The notes: a model not told the origin generated them from the letters alone. Positions 7,309 through 18,077 are shown, counted from the first letter of the stretch. The stretch is DNA of 64,000 nucleotides from Mitsuaria sp. PDC51 (GCF_900113225.1 NZ_FOZE01000002.1:310001-374000), one strand, 5' to 3'. Numbers and translations are program-made.

Positions 7309-9345
7309 ATGTTCCCTCTACGCCTGATCGCCGTCGCGGCCGGCGCCGCCCTCGCCTTGAGCGCCCTGCCGGCCCGCGCGCTGGATGTCGCAAGCTTCTC
7401 CACCGAGGTCTCGCCCTGCGCCGATTTCTATGACTACGTGAACGGCCCCTGGGTCGACCGCACCGAGCTGCCGGCCAACCGCACCCGCATCGGCAGCTTC
7501 GACGCGCTGCGCGTGGCCAACGACCGCCTGCTGAGCCAGGCGCTCGCGGAACTGGTCGCCCAGCCGGCGCTGCAGAAGACGCCGGGCCTGAAGCAGGTCG
7601 CCGCCTATTACGCCAGCGGCATGGACCTGGCCGCGATCGAGGCCCAGGGCCTGAAACCGGTGAAGCCGCTGCTGGACCGCATCGCGTCGATGAAGTCGGC
7701 GCAGGACCTGCCCTACCTGCTGGCGCAGCTGGGCCGCGTCGGCATCGCCGCGCCGGTGGGCAGCTTCGTCCGGGCGGACGTCAAGAACACCCGGGTCAAC
7801 GTGCTGACGCTGGGCCAGGCCGGCCTGGGCCTGCCCGACCGCGACGACTACTTCAAGGACACCGACATCGCCAAGAAGCTGCGCGCCGCCTACCGGCTGT
7901 ATGCGCAGCGGCTGCTGGCCTCGGCCGGCTTCGAGGCCACGCCGGCGGTGCTGGACGCGCTGATGGGCTTCGAGTCCCAACTGGCCGAGGCCACGGTGCC
8001 GCGCGCGCAGCTGCGCGATCCGCTCAAGGTCTACAACCCGATGACGACGCCCGAGCTGGCCGACAAGGCGCCGGGCCTGGCCTGGGAGGCCTACCTGAAG
8101 GCGCTGACCCGCAGCGACACCCGCGCCGGCGGCGTGGAGCGCCTGATCGTGGCGCAGCCGACCTTCATGACCCGCGTCGCGCTGATGGCCGAGCACATCC
8201 CGCTGGCGACCTGGCAGACCTACCTGCGGGTGCGGGTGCTCGAGAACAGCGCCGCGCGCCTGCCCCAGGCCTTCGCGGACGCCGATTTCGACTACCGCGG
8301 CGTCGCCATCAACGGGCTCGAGCAGCACGCGCCGCGCGACGAGGAGGTCATCCTGATGATCGGCGGCCGCACCGGCGGCAGCCCGCTCGGGCTGGCGCTG
8401 GGCGAGCTGTTCGTGTCCAAGGCCTTCTCGCCCGAGGCGCAGCGCCGCGCGACGCTGCTGATCGGCGACGTGAAGGCGGCGATGAAGACGCGGATCCAGA
8501 ACCTGAGCTGGATGAGCCCGGAAACCAAGCTCAAGGCGCTGGAGAAACTCGAGGCGATGCAGCCCAAGATCGGCGCGCCGCCGACCTGGCCCCGGTTCGA
8601 GGGCCTGGCGCTGGATCCGAAAGATTTCGCCGGCAACCAGCTGCGCGCGGCGGCCTGGTTCCACGGCGAGCAGATCAAGGACCTGGACCGCCCGAGCGAC
8701 CGCACCCGCTGGACGATGTCGCCCCACATCGTCAACGCGCAGGCGGGCGGCCTCAACGAGATCACCTTCCCGGCCGGCATCCTGCAGCCGCCCTTCTTCG
8801 ACGCGAAGGCCGACGACGCGGTGAACTACGGCGGCATCGGCATGGTGATCGGCCACGAGATCGTCCACCACTTCGACGATCGCGGCCGCCAGTTCGACAG
8901 CATCGGCAGCCTGCGGGACTGGTGGACCGCCTCGGACGCGGAGCACTACCAGGCGCTCGCGGACCGGGTGGTGGCGCTCTACGGTCGCTACGAGCCGGTG
9001 AAGGGCACGCCGATCAACGGGCGGCTGACGCTGGGCGAGAACATCTCCGACATGGCCGGCATGCCGATCGCCTTCGACGCGCTGCAGAACGCGCTGCGTC
9101 GCAGCGGCAAGACCGACAAGATCGACGGCTTCACGCCCGAGCAGCGCTTCTTCCTGTCCAACGCGCTGGTGTGGCGCAACAAGTCGCGCGAAGCCGCGCT
9201 GCTGAACCAGCTGCGCACCGATCCGCATTCGCCGGGCAAGTACCGCGTGCTCGCGCCGATGTCCAACATGCCGGAGTTCGCCAAGGCCTTCGACTGCAAG
9301 CCGGGCGATGCGATGGTCGCCGCGGATCCGATCAAGGTCTGGTGA
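7309..9345 (+). CDS. M13 family metallopeptidase (neprilysin/PepO-like)
   Basis: A 678-residue zinc oligopeptidase. A signal peptide (MFPLRLIAVAAGAALALSAL, cleaved after ARA) sends it to the periplasm. The N-terminal M13_N region begins with DFYDYVNGPW, and the catalytic domain has His516-Glu517-x-x-His520 (HEIVHHFDDRGRQFD) with the third zinc ligand Glu577 and Asp581 in GENISDMAG. The C-terminus KVW matches the family ending in -W. It probably degrades periplasmic peptides. A GC-rich hairpin follows the stop codon. Confidence 0.96.
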   Translation: MFPLRLIAVAAGAALALSALPARALDVASFSTEVSPCADFYDYVNGPWVDRTELPANRTRIGSFDALRVANDRLLSQALAELVAQPALQKTPGLKQVAAYYASGMDLAAIEAQGLKPVKPLLDRIASMKSAQDLPYLLAQLGRVGIAAPVGSFVRADVKNTRVNVLTLGQAGLGLPDRDDYFKDTDIAKKLRAAYRLYAQRLLASAGFEATPAVLDALMGFESQLAEATVPRAQLRDPLKVYNPMTTPELADKAPGLAWEAYLKALTRSDTRAGGVERLIVAQPTFMTRVALMAEHIPLATWQTYLRVRVLENSAARLPQAFADADFDYRGVAINGLEQHAPRDEEVILMIGGRTGGSPLGLALGELFVSKAFSPEAQRRATLLIGDVKAAMKTRIQNLSWMSPETKLKALEKLEAMQPKIGAPPTWPRFEGLALDPKDFAGNQLRAAAWFHGEQIKDLDRPSDRTRWTMSPHIVNAQAGGLNEITFPAGILQPPFFDAKADDAVNYGGIGMVIGHEIVHHFDDRGRQFDSIGSLRDWWTASDAEHYQALADRVVALYGRYEPVKGTPINGRLTLGENISDMAGMPIAFDALQNALRRSGKTDKIDGFTPEQRFFLSNALVWRNKSREAALLNQLRTDPHSPGKYRVLAPMSNMPEFAKAFDCKPGDAMVAADPIKVW

Positions 9346-9765
9346 CCGGCAGGTCCGCCGCGGCCCGCCGGGTCGTGGTCGCGGGGCCCGCGCGCCGTGA
9401 GGCGTGGCGGGCCCCGTGCCATTCGGGACCCCTGTCTTCCGGGACGGGTCGGCGGAAGTCATGGATCGCCGGAGCCAGGGCGCGGGGACAGGTCTTGCCA
9501 CCTGCGTGTCACATCGATCGACATGACGATCGATGACCGAGGCCAGCATGACTTTTGACCCGATGGATACGGGGGAAAGTCGATTCGCGGCTCATCGCGT
9601 CGGCCTGCGTTTCGTCGCGGCAAAGCGGCGCTCCAGCCCTCGCCTTCAACGCTTGGTCGCCCGCCGCTTGGTGGCGCTGCCCGCGCTGCCTACGCTGAAA
9701 AAAGACCGATCGCATGGACGCCAGGAAGCGCGCCACGACGGTCCCCCCGTCTTCAGGAGCACGAC
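9346..9765. other. intergenic region, 420 bp
   Basis: Apart from the hairpin at 9383-9415 I find no supported gene. Short open frames on both strands here lack ribosome sites and have no recognisable protein character. Confidence 0.5.
9383..9415 (+). terminator. hairpin after the M13 peptidase gene
   Basis: GGGGCCCGC (9383-9391) pairs with GCGGGCCCC (9407-9415), with an inner CGCC/GGCG stem around a GTGA loop. There is no clear T-run, so it is a stable hairpin that may terminate only weakly. Confidence 0.55.
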
Positions 9766-10281
9766 ATGCAAGCGACCACCCGCCCCTCCCACACGACCCT
9801 CGCCCGCGCCGCGTTCGCCGCGCTCCTCGCCGTGCTGGCCACCGGCGCCGCGCAGGCCGCGCCCGACGACCTGCAGCGCGTGGAGATCTCCGGCCGGCGC
9901 CCCGGCGAGATCCCGCGCACCGACGTGCGCGCCACCTGCCCCGGCGTCGACCAGGCGCTGTTCGACCGGCTGGCCCGGCAGCAGTACATCGAAGGCAAGG
10001 AAGGCCTGACCACGGTGAGCTTCCGCCTCAACGGCAGCACCATCTCGGACGTCCACCAATCCCGCGGCCCCTGGGTCTACGCGGCCGCCGTGCGTCGCGC
10101 GGTGCGGAGCCTGGCCTGCCAGGGCGCCGAGCGCGACACGCTCTACGTGATGCAGATCGCGTTCCGCAACCAGGACAGCGGCAGCGACATGAACCAGCGC
10201 GTGGCGATGATGGAACTGGCCCCGCCCGCCGCTGGCGCCGCCGACATCGCGGCGAGCGCGGCCGCGGTCGACGGGCGCTGA
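9766..10281 (+). CDS. secreted hypothetical protein (171 aa)
   Basis: A signal peptide (residues about 1-32, ending AQAA) precedes a small mature domain that starts DDLQRVEISGRRPGEIP. There are two cysteines (in RATCPGVD and SLACQGAE), which could form a disulphide in the periplasm. I do not recognise the family; the VEISGRRP start after the signal peptide is something I associate with uncharacterised Burkholderiales envelope proteins. CAGGAG lies 8 nt before the ATG. It is separated by 73 nt from the Bug receptor gene downstream. Confidence 0.75.
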   Translation: MQATTRPSHTTLARAAFAALLAVLATGAAQAAPDDLQRVEISGRRPGEIPRTDVRATCPGVDQALFDRLARQQYIEGKEGLTTVSFRLNGSTISDVHQSRGPWVYAAAVRRAVRSLACQGAERDTLYVMQIAFRNQDSGSDMNQRVAMMELAPPAAGAADIAASAAAVDGR

Positions 10282-10354
10282 TGGGGTTGTCCCCCAAGGG
10301 GGCGCTCGCGGGGCTGGCTAGGATGGCCGCCATCGCCACCCGGAGAGCTCCTTC

Positions 10355-11392
10355 ATGCCCACCCATCAGACCGATACGGCCACCGATGCGACCACCGATG
10401 CGGCCACAGATGCCGTGCGCCGCTCCCTGCTGATCACCGGTGCCCTCGGCGCCAGCGCCGCGGCGCTCGGCTGGCCCGGCGCGGCGCGCGCGGACAGCTG
10501 GCCGAGCCGGCCGGTGCGCTGGGTCGTGGCCTACCCGGCGGGCGGCGGTTCGGACTTCCTCGCCCGCCAGCTCGCGCCGGTGCTGGGCAAGGCGCTCGGC
10601 CAGACCCTGGTCATCGACAACAAGCCCGGCGCGGCCGGCATCATCGGCACCGACAACGCCGCGAAGTCGCCGCCCGACGGCTACACGATCCTGACCGGCG
10701 ACAACGGCGCGATGGTCTTCAACAGCGCGCTCTACAAGAAGCTGCCCTACGCGCCGTCGGACTTCGCGCCGGTCGGCTTCATGGCCCGCTTCCCGCTGCT
10801 GCTGGTGGTGAACCCGGGCGCCGGCTTCACCAGCGCGAAGCAGTGGCTCGAGACCATCAAGGCCAAGCCCGGCAAGTACAGCTACGCGTCGCCCGGCGTC
10901 GGCAGCCCGCACCACCTGGCGATGGAGCTGCTGAAGGACCGCACCCACAGCTACATCGTCCACGTGCCCTATCGCGGCACGGCCTTCTCGACCCAGGACC
11001 TGATCGCCGGCGTGGTGCCGATGGGCATCCTGGACACCGCCGCCGCGCTGCCCCACCTGCGCGCCGGCAAGCTCAAGGCGCTGGCGGTGCTCGCGCCGCG
11101 CCGCATCGCCGCGCTGCCCGACGTGCCCAGCTTCGACGAGACGGGCATCAGCGGCGTGGAGGTCAGCGCCTGGCAGGGCCTGTTCGTGCCCAAGGGCACG
11201 CCGGAGGCGATCGTCTCGCGCCTGGGCGCGGAGCTGGCGAAGGCGCTGGCCCAGCCCGACCTGAAGGCCCGGCTCGAAGATTTCGGCCTGGAGGTCGCGC
11301 CCGGCGACGCGGCGTCCCTCGCGCGCTTCATCCAGGCCGAGACCCAGAAGTGGCATGCGCTGATCCGCAGCCGCGGCATCTCCGCCGAGTGA
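10355..11392 (+). CDS. Bug/TctC-family tripartite tricarboxylate transporter receptor
   Basis: A 345-residue periplasmic solute receptor. The leader is long (about 45 residues) and carries RRSLLITGALGA, so it may use the Tat route. The mature protein starts WPSRPVRWVVAYPAGGGSDFLARQLAP, the classical Bug N-terminus, and continues with VIDNKPGAAGIIGTDNAAKSPPDGYT. These receptors bind small carboxylates for TctAB-type transporters, but no tctAB genes are adjacent. Orphan Bug genes are very numerous in Burkholderiales, so this is ordinary. GGAG lies 9 nt before the ATG. Confidence 0.93.
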   Translation: MPTHQTDTATDATTDAATDAVRRSLLITGALGASAAALGWPGAARADSWPSRPVRWVVAYPAGGGSDFLARQLAPVLGKALGQTLVIDNKPGAAGIIGTDNAAKSPPDGYTILTGDNGAMVFNSALYKKLPYAPSDFAPVGFMARFPLLLVVNPGAGFTSAKQWLETIKAKPGKYSYASPGVGSPHHLAMELLKDRTHSYIVHVPYRGTAFSTQDLIAGVVPMGILDTAAALPHLRAGKLKALAVLAPRRIAALPDVPSFDETGISGVEVSAWQGLFVPKGTPEAIVSRLGAELAKALAQPDLKARLEDFGLEVAPGDAASLARFIQAETQKWHALIRSRGISAE

Positions 11393-11672
11393 GGGCGGCC
11401 GGCGCCGCTGCGGGGCGATCTTCAGGAAAAGCCGACCGCCCGGTCGGTCGCCGTCGCGCGGGCGATAGCGCTGTCCTCCCCTCGGAAGACGGCCGCGCAT
11501 TACTTCACGGGGGGATCGAATAGCTGCGGGTTATCCCTTGAAGTGCGGTCACAGGAAGCTGCGCGGCACGGCTCAAGGGGAATAAAGTTTGACCGGGCGC
11601 AAAGACAAAACGACAACGACGCGCCAGGAGACCTCCCCTCACTCCCGCCCGCGGCGACGCGGCCGTCCTGTC

Positions 11673-13607
11673 ATGAACAACAACAACGCCGTTCGCGCGA
11701 CGGTGGCCCGTCGCGTTTCCATCTGGTCGAGCGTCGCGATCGCGGCGCTGCTGATCGTCATCTGCGGCGCCCTGTCCTGGGTGCTGACCAACCAGGCGCA
11801 GCAGCGCACGCTGGACTACATGTCGGCCGAGGCCTCGTCGGTCGCCCGCGTCGCCGACGCGCTGGACCGCACCGCGCGCGACTCGGCCAACCGGCTGTAC
11901 GACGTGCTGGCGGGCGACTTCGCCGGTGGGGCCTTCACGCTGGAAGGCGACGGCGAGCTGGCCTTCAACGGCCAGAAGCTGAATGGCAACTTCGAAGCGG
12001 TGGACCGCTTCACCCGCCTGACCGGCGGCAACGCGACGATCTTCGCGCGCAAGGGCACGGACGACTTCATCCGCATCACCACCTCGGTGAAGAAGGAAGA
12101 CGGCTCGCGCGCGGTCGGCACGACGCTGGACCGCGCCGGCGCCCCCTACGCCAAGCTCGCGGCCGGCGAGACCTATGTCGGCCCGGCGACGCTGTTCAAG
12201 GTGCCCTACATGACGCGCTACTCGCCGATCAAGGACGCGGGCGGCAAGGTCGTCGGCATCCTGTACATCGGCTTCGACATGCGCGGGCTGCACCAGGAAC
12301 TGGTCAAGATGGCCGACGCGGTCAAGCTCTACGGCTCGGGCGGCCTGTACCTGCTCGATCCGGGCAAGACGCCGGCCGACGCGCTGCTGCGCGCGCATCC
12401 GCGCGCCCAGGGCAAGAAGCTGTCGGAGCTGATGCCGGCCGACCAGGCCGAGCGCTACGTCAAGACGGTGACCGAGGACGCCGACGGCGTGCTGGAGGAG
12501 GTCCAGGCGGTCTACGGCGACAGCTACCAGGACGCGTTCGCGGTGGCGCGCAAGTCGCAGGCCACCGGCTGGTGGGTGGTGGCCGAAGCCTCACGCGCGC
12601 AGGCGCTGGCGGCGCATAACACCACGCTGTGGGTGCTGTGGGGCCTGATGCTGGCGACGGTGGTGCTGCTGGGCCTGGGCGTGACCTGGATGCTGGGTCG
12701 CTGGGTGGGCCAGCCGCTGGCCGACCTGAACGAGGCCGTCGGCGCGGTCGCCAATGGCGACCTGACGCGGCCGGTCCTCGTGCGCCAGCAGGATGACCTG
12801 GGCGCGCTCGCCGCGGGCGTCGAGCGCATGCGGCTGCAGCTGTCGCGCACGATCAACGAGGTGCGCCAGGCCAGCGATTCCATCGGCACGGCTTCCGCCG
12901 AAGTCGCCGCCGGCAGCCGCGACCTGTCCTCGCGGACCGAGCAGTCGGCCAGCCATCTGCAGGAAACCGCGTCGGCGCTCGAGGAACTCGCCAGTTCCAT
13001 GAGCCAGACGGCGGCGTCGGCCGCGCAGGCGCATCAGCTGGTCGGCGAGTCCGACCGCGCGGCCCAGCGCGGTGGCAACGTGGTCGCGCAGGTGGTGACC
13101 ACGATGGACGAGATCAGCACGGCCAGCCGCCAGATCGGCGACATCATCGGCACGATCGACTCGATCGCGTTCCAGACCAACATCCTGGCGCTGAATGCCG
13201 CCGTCGAGGCGGCGCGCGCCGGCGAGCAGGGCCGCGGTTTCGCGGTCGTGGCCGCGGAGGTGCGTCAGCTGGCGCAGCGCAGCGCGGAGGCCGCCAAGCA
13301 GATCAAGGCGCTGATCACGGCCAGCGGCGAGCGGGTCGAGTCCGGCGCCAAGCTGGTGGGCGACACGGGCGAGGCGATGCGGGACATCGTGGCCAGCGTC
13401 AAGCGCGTGACCGACATCATCGGCGAGATCTCCACCGCGGCCCGCGAGCAGTCGCAGGGCGTGACGCGCATCAACGGCGCCGTGGCGCAGCTGGACCAGG
13501 GTACGCAGCAGAACGCCGCGCTGGTCGAGGAAAGCACCGCCGCCGCCGAGAGCCTGCGGGAGCAGGCGCATCGGCTGGTGGAGCAGGTCGGCCAGTTCCG
13601 GGTCTGA
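11673..13607 (+). CDS. methyl-accepting chemotaxis protein with Cache sensor domain
   Basis: A 644-residue chemoreceptor. TM1 is at about 16-38, the periplasmic part (about 39-310) looks like a Cache3/Cache2 sensor (contains YMTRYSPIKDAGGKVVGILYIGFDM), and TM2 is at about 320-343. A HAMP region follows, then the MCP signalling domain with the conserved hairpin tip IAFQTNILALNAAVEAARAG and EQGRGFAVVAAEVR. There is no NWETF-type C-terminal pentapeptide. The ATG at 11673 gives a normal short cytoplasmic N-terminus, but its ribosome site is weak; a TTG at 11589 is possible. The ligand is unknown. Confidence 0.94.
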   Translation: MNNNNAVRATVARRVSIWSSVAIAALLIVICGALSWVLTNQAQQRTLDYMSAEASSVARVADALDRTARDSANRLYDVLAGDFAGGAFTLEGDGELAFNGQKLNGNFEAVDRFTRLTGGNATIFARKGTDDFIRITTSVKKEDGSRAVGTTLDRAGAPYAKLAAGETYVGPATLFKVPYMTRYSPIKDAGGKVVGILYIGFDMRGLHQELVKMADAVKLYGSGGLYLLDPGKTPADALLRAHPRAQGKKLSELMPADQAERYVKTVTEDADGVLEEVQAVYGDSYQDAFAVARKSQATGWWVVAEASRAQALAAHNTTLWVLWGLMLATVVLLGLGVTWMLGRWVGQPLADLNEAVGAVANGDLTRPVLVRQQDDLGALAAGVERMRLQLSRTINEVRQASDSIGTASAEVAAGSRDLSSRTEQSASHLQETASALEELASSMSQTAASAAQAHQLVGESDRAAQRGGNVVAQVVTTMDEISTASRQIGDIIGTIDSIAFQTNILALNAAVEAARAGEQGRGFAVVAAEVRQLAQRSAEAAKQIKALITASGERVESGAKLVGDTGEAMRDIVASVKRVTDIIGEISTAAREQSQGVTRINGAVAQLDQGTQQNAALVEESTAAAESLREQAHRLVEQVGQFRV

Positions 13608-13621
13608 TCCACGGCTGCTGG

Positions 13622-13741
13622 CCCTCACCCCTGCCCTCTCCCGCAAGCGGGAGAGGGAGTCATCGGGCGAGCGTGCTGGCTGCAAGCCGCGGTGGCAACT
13701 TCTCCCTCTCCCCGCTTGCGGGGAGAGGGTTGGGGTGAGGG
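13622..13741. repeat. long imperfect inverted repeat made of two hairpins
   Basis: The arms CCCTCACCCC (13622-13631) and GGGGTGAGGG (13732-13741) are exact reverse complements. Each arm also contains its own hairpin: CCCTCTCCCGC-AA-GCGGGAGAGGG (13634-13657) and CCCTCTCCCCGC-TT-GCGGGGAGAGGG (13704-13729). It lies between the convergent chemoreceptor and FAD/Fe-S genes. Elements of this CCCTCACCCC...CTCTCCC type are widespread intergenic repeats in GC-rich proteobacteria and probably act as bidirectional terminators. Confidence 0.9.
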
Positions 13742-13765
13742 GCGTGTCCTGCCGCGCCAGCCGCG

Positions 13766-16700
13766 TCAGACCAGCACGCGCTCGATCCCGCCGTTGTTGG
13801 CCTTGGCCACGTACTCCGGCATCCAGTTCTCGCCGAGGATCTTGCGGGCCATCTCGACCACGATGTAGTCCGCCTCGAGCAACCCGTTCTGCAAGTCCCC
13901 GCCGTAGCGGCTCAGGCCTTGCAGGCACGACGGGCAGCTGGTCAGGATCTTCAGGTTCTCCTGCGCCCCCACCTTCCCCGCCGAGCGCAGCTGCGCCTCG
14001 GCCTTGCGCAGTTCCTCTTCCTTGCGGAAGCGCACCTGCGTCGACACATCCGGCCGCGTGACCCCCAGCGTGCCGCTCTCGCCGCAGCAGCGCTCGCTCT
14101 TCATCACCTCCGGCCCGACCAGCGCCTTCACCGTCTTCATCGGCTCCTGCAGCTTCATCGGCGAGTGGCAGGGGTCGTGATACAGATACGCCTGCTTCGA
14201 ATCGAGCTGGATGCCCTTCTCCAGCAGGTATTCATGGATGTCGACGATGCGGCAGCCCGGGAAGATCTCTTCGAACTTGTAGCCCTGCAGCTGGTCATAG
14301 CAGGTGCCGCAGCTGACCACCACCGTCTTGATGTCGAGGTAGTTCAGCGTGTTGGCCACGCGATGGAACAGCACCCGGTTGTCGGTGATGATCTTCTCGG
14401 CCTTGTCGAACTGTCCGGACCCGCGCTGCGGATAACCGCAGCACAGGTAGCCCGGCGGCAGCACCGTCTGCACGCCCGCATGCCAGAGCATCGCCTGCGT
14501 CGCCAGGCCCACCTGGCTGAACAGCCGCTCCGAACCGCAGCCCGGGAAGTAGAAGACCGCCTCCGCATCCGCCGAGGCCTTCTGCGGGTTGCGGATGATC
14601 GGGACGTAGTTCTTGTCCTCGATGTCCAGCAGCGCGCGCGCCGTCTTCTTCGGCAATCCGCCCGGCAGCTTCTTGTTGATGAAGTGGATCACCTGCTCCT
14701 TGACGGGCGCGACGCCCACCGTCGCCGGCGGCGCGCTGGTCTGCTTGCGCGCCACGCGCTTGAGCAGGCTGTTGGCCACGCGCTGCGCCTTGAAGCCGAC
14801 GCCCACCATCGCCGCGCGGGCGATCTTGATGGTCTCCGGATTGGTCGCGTTGAGCATGAACATCGCCGCCGCATTGCCGGGCTTGAAGCTCTTCTTGCCC
14901 ATCTTGCGCAGCAGGTTGCGCATGTTCATCGTGACGTCGCCGAAGTCGATCTTCACCGGGCACGGATTCACGCACTTGTGGCACACCGTGCAGTGGTCGG
15001 CGACGTCCTCGAATTCCTCCCAGTGCTTGATCGACACGCCGCGGCGGGTCTGCTCCTCGTAGAGGAAGGCCTCCACCAGTAGCGAGGTTGCCAGGATCTT
15101 GTTGCGCGGGCTGTAGAGCAGGTTGGCGCGCGGCACATGCGTCGCGCAGACCGGCTTGCACTTGCCGCAGCGCAGGCAGTCCTTGATGGACTCGCTGATC
15201 GCGCCGATGTCGCTCTGCTGCATGATCAGCGACTCGTGCCCCATCAGCCCGAAGCTGGGCGTGTAGGCGTTGGTCAGGTCGGCGAAGGTGTGCTGGCTGC
15301 CATGGCCGCCGGTGCCGGGCCGCAGCAGCTTGCCCTTGTTGAAGCGCCCTTCCGGGTCGACCTTGGCCTTGTAGCCGGCGAAGCCCGCCAGCTCGTCGTC
15401 GTTGAGGAACTCCAGCTTGGTGATGCCGATGCCGTGCTCGCCCGAGATCACGCCGTCCAGCGAGCGCGCCAGCGTCATGATCCGCGCCACCGCCTCGTGC
15501 GCGGTCTGCAGCATCTCGTAGTTGTCGGAGTTCACCGGGATGTTGGTGTGCACGTTGCCGTCGCCGGCATGCATGTGCAGCGCCACCCACACCCGGCCGC
15601 GCAGCACCTCCTTGTGGATGCGCTTGCACTCGGCCAGGATCGGCGCGAAGGAGGCGCCCGCGAACACATCCTGCAGCGGCTTGAGGATCTGCCGCTTCCA
15701 GCTCGCGCGCAGCGTGTAGTCCTGCAGCTGCTCGAAGTAGGTGCGTTCGCCGTCACGTGGGACGTCGAGCTCCTGCATCCAGGTGCGCCACTGCGCGCCG
15801 ACCTCGTCCAGCAGCGCCAGCGCCTGCTGCACGCGGTCCTCGAGCAGTTCGGCGCTGGGGATCTCGCCGGCGTCGTCGCTCTTGCCCAGCGGCAGGTTGC
15901 CCGCGGCGAAGAAGGCGCGCAGCGCCTCCACCAGCGCCAGCTTGTTGCGCAGCGACAGCTCGATGTTGATGCGCTCGATGCCCAGCGTGTACTCGCCCAT
16001 GCGGGGCAGCGGGATCACCACGTCCTCGTTCACCTTGAACGCGTTGGTGTGCTTGGAAATCGCCGCCGTGCGCTTGCGGTCCAGCCAGAACTTCTTGCGC
16101 GCGTCGGCGCTGACCGCCACGAAGCCCTCGCCCGAGCGGCCGTTGGCCAGGCGCACCACCTCGCTGGTGGCGCGCGCGACCTCATCGGCGTCGTCGCCGA
16201 CGATGTCGCCGATCAGCACCATCTTCGGCAGCCCGCCGCGCTTGCTCTTGGTCGCGTAGCCGACCGCCTTCAGGTAGCGGTCGTCCAGATGCTCCAGGCC
16301 CGCGAGGATCGCGCCGTTGGGCTTCTTCATCTCGCCGAACATGAAGTCCTTGATGTCGACGATGGACGGCACGCAGTCCTTCGGATTGCCGAAGAACTCC
16401 AGGCAGACCGTGCGCACGTGCGCCGGCATGCGGTGCACGATCCAGCGCGCGCTGGTGATCAGGCCGTCGCAGCCTTCCTTCTGGATGCCGGGCAGGCCGG
16501 CCAGGAACTTGTCGGTGACGTCCTTGCCCAGCCCTTCCTTGCGGAAGGTGCGACCGGGGATGTCCAGGCGCTCGGTGCGCTCCAGCGTCTTGCCGGTCGC
16601 GTCGTAGTAGTGGAGGTCGAAGCTCGCGACCTCGACGTCATGGATCTTGCCCAGGTTGTGGTTGACCCGCACCACCTCCAGCCACTTCGCGTCCGGCGTG

Positions 16701-17689
16701 ACCATGCGCCACGACGCGAGGTTGTCCAGCGCCGTGCCCCACAGCACGGCCTTCTTGCCGCCGGCGTTCATCGCGATATTGCCGCCGATGCACGAGGCCT
16801 CCGCCGAGGTTGGGTCGACCGCGAACACGAAGCCGTGCAGCTCGGCCAGGTCGGACACGCGCTGCGTGACGACGCCGGCCTCGGTCCAGATGGTCGGGAC
16901 CTCGCGGTCCAGGCCCGGCAGCGTCTTCATCTCGACGCCGCGCATGGCTTCGAGCTTCTCGGTGTTGATCACCGCGCTGTTCCAGACCAGCGGCACCGCG
17001 CCGCCGGTGTAGCCGGTGCCGCCGCCGCGCGGGATCACCGTCAGGCCGAGCTCGAAGCAGCCCGCCACCAGCGCGGCCATCTCGGCCTCGGTGTCGGGCG
17101 TCAGCACGACGAAGGGGTACTCGACGCGCCAGTCGGTCGCGTCGGTCACGTGCGAGACGCGCGACAGACCGTCGAACTTGATGTTGTCCTTCGCGGTGGT
17201 CTTCGCGAAGACCTTGACCGCGCGCTTGCGCAGCTCCGCGACCTGCTCGAACTGGTGCGAGAACGCGCCCACCGCCGCTTCGGCCGCGGTCAGCAGCTCG
17301 CCCACCCAGGCGTCGCGCTTGGCGTCGTCCTCGGGATGGCGGCGGCGCTGCACCTCGCCCAGGCGATGCCGCAGCGCGCCGATCAGCGCCTCGCGGCGCT
17401 TGGGGTTGTCCAGCAGGTCGTCCTGCAGGTAGGGGTTGCGCTGCACCACCCAGATGTCGCCCAGCACCTCGTACAGCATGCGTGCGGAGCGGCCGGTCTG
17501 GCGCTCGCCGCGCAACTGGTCCAGCAGCTCCCAGGCGCGGGCGCCGAGCAGGCGAAGGACGATTTCGCGATCGGAGAAGGACGTGTAGTTGTACGGAATC
17601 TCGCGCAGCCGGGCGGCGGGCGTGGGCGTCGGGGTCACGTCGCCGGCCATCGCGGGGTCGGCGGGCATCAGCAGATGCGGTGCGTTCAT
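13766..17689 (-). CDS. fused DUF3683 / FAD-linked oxidase / Fe-S (D-lactate dehydrogenase-like) protein
   Basis: A 1307-residue cytoplasmic or membrane-associated flavo-iron-sulphur enzyme. The N-terminal ~160 residues match the DUF3683 helical region ([16 protein letters not shown]). Next comes an FAD-binding type 4 domain ([30 protein letters not shown]) and an FAD-oxidase C-terminal domain ([30 protein letters not shown]). Two 4Fe-4S clusters follow ([11 protein letters not shown] and [13 protein letters not shown]), then two CCG-type cysteine domains ([41 protein letters not shown]). This resembles a fusion of GlcD/Dld and GlcF functions, oxidising a D-2-hydroxy acid to the quinone pool. 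The ATG at 17689 starts the conserved region. Confidence 0.93.
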   Translation of the reverse strand: MNAPHLLMPADPAMAGDVTPTPTPAARLREIPYNYTSFSDREIVLRLLGARAWELLDQLRGERQTGRSARMLYEVLGDIWVVQRNPYLQDDLLDNPKRREALIGALRHRLGEVQRRRHPEDDAKRDAWVGELLTAAEAAVGAFSHQFEQVAELRKRAVKVFAKTTAKDNIKFDGLSRVSHVTDATDWRVEYPFVVLTPDTEAEMAALVAGCFELGLTVIPRGGGTGYTGGAVPLVWNSAVINTEKLEAMRGVEMKTLPGLDREVPTIWTEAGVVTQRVSDLAELHGFVFAVDPTSAEASCIGGNIAMNAGGKKAVLWGTALDNLASWRMVTPDAKWLEVVRVNHNLGKIHDVEVASFDLHYYDATGKTLERTERLDIPGRTFRKEGLGKDVTDKFLAGLPGIQKEGCDGLITSARWIVHRMPAHVRTVCLEFFGNPKDCVPSIVDIKDFMFGEMKKPNGAILAGLEHLDDRYLKAVGYATKSKRGGLPKMVLIGDIVGDDADEVARATSEVVRLANGRSGEGFVAVSADARKKFWLDRKRTAAISKHTNAFKVNEDVVIPLPRMGEYTLGIERINIELSLRNKLALVEALRAFFAAGNLPLGKSDDAGEIPSAELLEDRVQQALALLDEVGAQWRTWMQELDVPRDGERTYFEQLQDYTLRASWKRQILKPLQDVFAGASFAPILAECKRIHKEVLRGRVWVALHMHAGDGNVHTNIPVNSDNYEMLQTAHEAVARIMTLARSLDGVISGEHGIGITKLEFLNDDELAGFAGYKAKVDPEGRFNKGKLLRPGTGGHGSQHTFADLTNAYTPSFGLMGHESLIMQQSDIGAISESIKDCLRCGKCKPVCATHVPRANLLYSPRNKILATSLLVEAFLYEEQTRRGVSIKHWEEFEDVADHCTVCHKCVNPCPVKIDFGDVTMNMRNLLRKMGKKSFKPGNAAAMFMLNATNPETIKIARAAMVGVGFKAQRVANSLLKRVARKQTSAPPATVGVAPVKEQVIHFINKKLPGGLPKKTARALLDIEDKNYVPIIRNPQKASADAEAVFYFPGCGSERLFSQVGLATQAMLWHAGVQTVLPPGYLCCGYPQRGSGQFDKAEKIITDNRVLFHRVANTLNYLDIKTVVVSCGTCYDQLQGYKFEEIFPGCRIVDIHEYLLEKGIQLDSKQAYLYHDPCHSPMKLQEPMKTVKALVGPEVMKSERCCGESGTLGVTRPDVSTQVRFRKEEELRKAEAQLRSAGKVGAQENLKILTSCPSCLQGLSRYGGDLQNGLLEADYIVVEMARKILGENWMPEYVAKANNGGIERVLV

Positions 17690-18077
17690 GGCGGCCAGGT
17701 GCTCGCGCACCGGGGTTGCGGCAGGCCGGCGCCCTCGGACAGGGGCCGATGCCAGGCTGGGGGAAAGCATGAGGCCCGGTGCCGGACGCCGCCCCGGACT
17801 TGTGGTCCCCGCGCCCGCTGGACACGGGGTTGGAAGGGGCGTTCGCGATGGCCGCGATCGGCGGCCGGCCCGGTTCGGGCAATGGGCGGAATCCTACCGC
17901 AGCGCCAGAGGGCCATCCCCGGCGAGGGACTCTAGGGAAGCCTGGCTTCGCACCCTGCGATGGATGGTTCGCCAGTGTCACAATGCGCCGATAAGCTCGC
18001 CGGCCCCCGGTGGCTCGTCCACCCGACGATGTCCGCCCCGGGACCGCAGAACCACCCTCCCCGAGCATCGGAGACCC
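17690..18077. other. divergent intergenic region, 388 bp
   Basis: It lies between the FAD/Fe-S gene and ugpB. I looked for a Pho box, expected for ugp operons in enterics, and found no convincing tandem CTGTCA pair. No gene or strong hairpin is evident. Confidence 0.5.

Noticed and set aside
11432-11447. CCGACCG-CC-CGGTCGG palindrome upstream of the chemoreceptor gene
   Set aside because: It could be a weak hairpin after the Bug receptor gene or a chance palindrome; there is no T-run and no promoter context, so I do not list it.
15137-17935. A 932-codon open frame on the plus strand opposite the FAD/Fe-S gene
   Set aside because: Composition is typical of antisense frames in GC-rich DNA (Arg, Ala, His, Asp, Val), and the opposite strand encodes a fully recognisable enzyme.
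17940-18077. Possible Pho box before ugpB
   Set aside because: I looked for tandem CTGTCA-type repeats as in enteric ugp promoters; only a single GTGTCACAAT-like word is present.
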